From contig CM033120.1 in the NCBI GenBank assembly GCA_019321725.1, positions 558,001 to 622,000 on the forward strand: a DNA stretch of 64,000 bases, read 5' to 3'. Position numbers and translations under genes: made by a program. This document shows, piece after piece, positions 63,149 to 64,000 of this stretch (its first letter is position 1; each line of letters begins with the position of its first letter). Below the pieces are notes generated by a model that saw only the letters and a list, made by a program, of their open reading frames with translations, was not told the DNA's origin and did no database searches. This DNA comes from Paulownia fortunei. Taxonomy: Eukaryota > Streptophyta > Magnoliopsida > Lamiales > Paulowniaceae.

Positions 63149-63994
63149 TTAACCTCTCACTGATTCAGGATTTACTTGTCCACTACTTCCACCATGAGTA
63201 TTAAAACCAGTAACAGGCATGGATCGCTGAGCAAAGTTCAGTAACAATTTCTTCTGACTCTCATCAGTGTGAGGGATACTAGCACGTAGAAGCTCCACAG
63301 GCATCTCCCTGCTTACAGCTCTTGCAGCCTCTGAACCAACTACCTCCTTATTTTGTGGGTTTTGAGTAATTAGTGATTGCACTATACTATCATATTTACT
63401 CACACAGTACTTTGTCAGGAGACCAAAGAAGGCATCAAATGAAGCCTGCCAAAGAGCAGGATTAGGTATGCTGAAGTTGCTGGTAGACGGAGGATCTCTT
63501 AATAAGTAAGTTGCTCTTTCTAAAACAGACTTCAAGATGACTGAGGCACCATCTCCAGCAGGGCTCCCAAGTGGACGAAGAGGTGGCTGTTCAGAGGAAC
63601 AAACAACAGCAGCAAGACAAGCACTAAGTGCATTAAGATCCATACCACTAACACACACAGAGACTGTTTTGGCAAGATCATTAATGGAATCAGCCGCTTC
63701 TGGATCAGAGGGGAGGCCACCAAACAGAAATCTTAAATGGCGGAAGATGGCCATGCAAACTATTCGAGCAAGTTCACTACCAGGTAAAAGAAGCTGAAGA
63801 AACCTTGAAATGAGTTTCCGGCCTTTGGAAACAGAAACTATCCGTAAGAACACAATATCATCCTTGGGAGACAGCCCGACAGAATTGCCACTTTTCCCAA
63901 GTGGGTCAACCAGCTGAAGAGAGGCAGCTAAGCCTTCTAACAGAATATGGCGCTTCCGCCTAACCTGGCCTCCACCATCTTGCGGTTGAGTAAA
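63149..63994 (-). CDS. PAT1-type mRNA decay factor, C-terminal exon (partial, 281 aa)
   Basis: PAT1 proteins activate decapping and repress translation in P-bodies together with the LSM1-7 complex and DCP proteins. The exon reads [20 protein letters not shown], then [13 protein letters not shown], then [20 protein letters not shown], then [20 protein letters not shown]. It ends after a variable tail ([18 protein letters not shown]) with a stop at 63149-63151. These blocks are those of the alpha-helical C-terminal domain of plant PAT1 homologues. An acceptor TTACAG at 63995-64000 marks the exon start, so the rest of the gene (the N-terminus and most of the middle) lies beyond the window. Confidence 0.9.
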   Translation of the reverse strand, partial: FTQPQDGGGQVRRKRHILLEGLAASLQLVDPLGKSGNSVGLSPKDDIVFLRIVSVSKGRKLISRFLQLLLPGSELARIVCMAIFRHLRFLFGGLPSDPEAADSINDLAKTVSVCVSGMDLNALSACLAAVVCSSEQPPLRPLGSPAGDGASVILKSVLERATYLLRDPPSTSNFSIPNPALWQASFDAFFGLLTKYCVSKYDSIVQSLITQNPQNKEVVGSEAARAVSREMPVELLRASIPHTDESQKKLLLNFAQRSMPVTGFNTHGGSSGQVNPESVRG

Positions 63995-64000
63995 CTGTAA

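Overview
The window is nuclear DNA of a flowering plant, most likely a core eudicot. The evidence is many-intron genes with GT-AG introns, AT-rich spacers, and plant-only families (auxin response factor, phytochrome-interacting factor, UDP-arabinose epimerase, ER GRP170). Protein-level resemblances hint at an asterid, but that is weak.

Layout. 1-10.6 kb is gene-free and full of repeat debris: a three-unit tandem array with LTR/primer-site-like motifs (2.8-5.1 kb), a decayed LINE RNase H remnant (about 5.5-5.8 kb), a hAT-type MITE with intact 8-bp target duplications (8.39-8.80 kb) and a tRNA-derived SINE-like segment (9.17-9.69 kb). 11.2-23.0 kb (+) is a 14-exon ARF6-type auxin response factor with a miR167 site and several upstream AUGs. 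24.8-30.0 kb (-) is a 10-exon peroxisomal polyamine oxidase (PAO2/3 type) with a GC-AG intron and a leader uORF. 30.6-36.4 kb is spacer with two short duplications/MITEs and a SINE-like tail. 36.5-39.4 kb (-) is a 7-exon PIF4/5-like bHLH factor whose phyB-binding motif is altered at its core. 44.2-52.1 kb (+) is a 14-exon ER-lumen HSP70 of the GRP170 class ending in HDEL. 53.1-56.6 kb (-), with leader exons up to about 58.8 kb, is a UDP-arabinose 4-epimerase (MUR4/UXE type). The window ends inside the last exon of a PAT1-type mRNA decay factor (63.1-64.0 kb, -).

The genes are ordinary unlinked housekeeping and signalling genes and do not form a pathway cluster. Two (ARF6, PIF4/5) are growth regulators of the auxin/light network. 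Two (GRP170, MUR4) serve the secretory pathway. All exon joins given were checked by reading frame, with summed lengths divisible by three. I found no bacterial-type system, CRISPR or tRNA gene. The most notable items are the changed APB motif of the PIF, the triplicated PIF leader, the GC-AG intron and uORF of the polyamine oxidase, the duplication/MITE structure in ARF6 introns, and the LTR-like tandem array.
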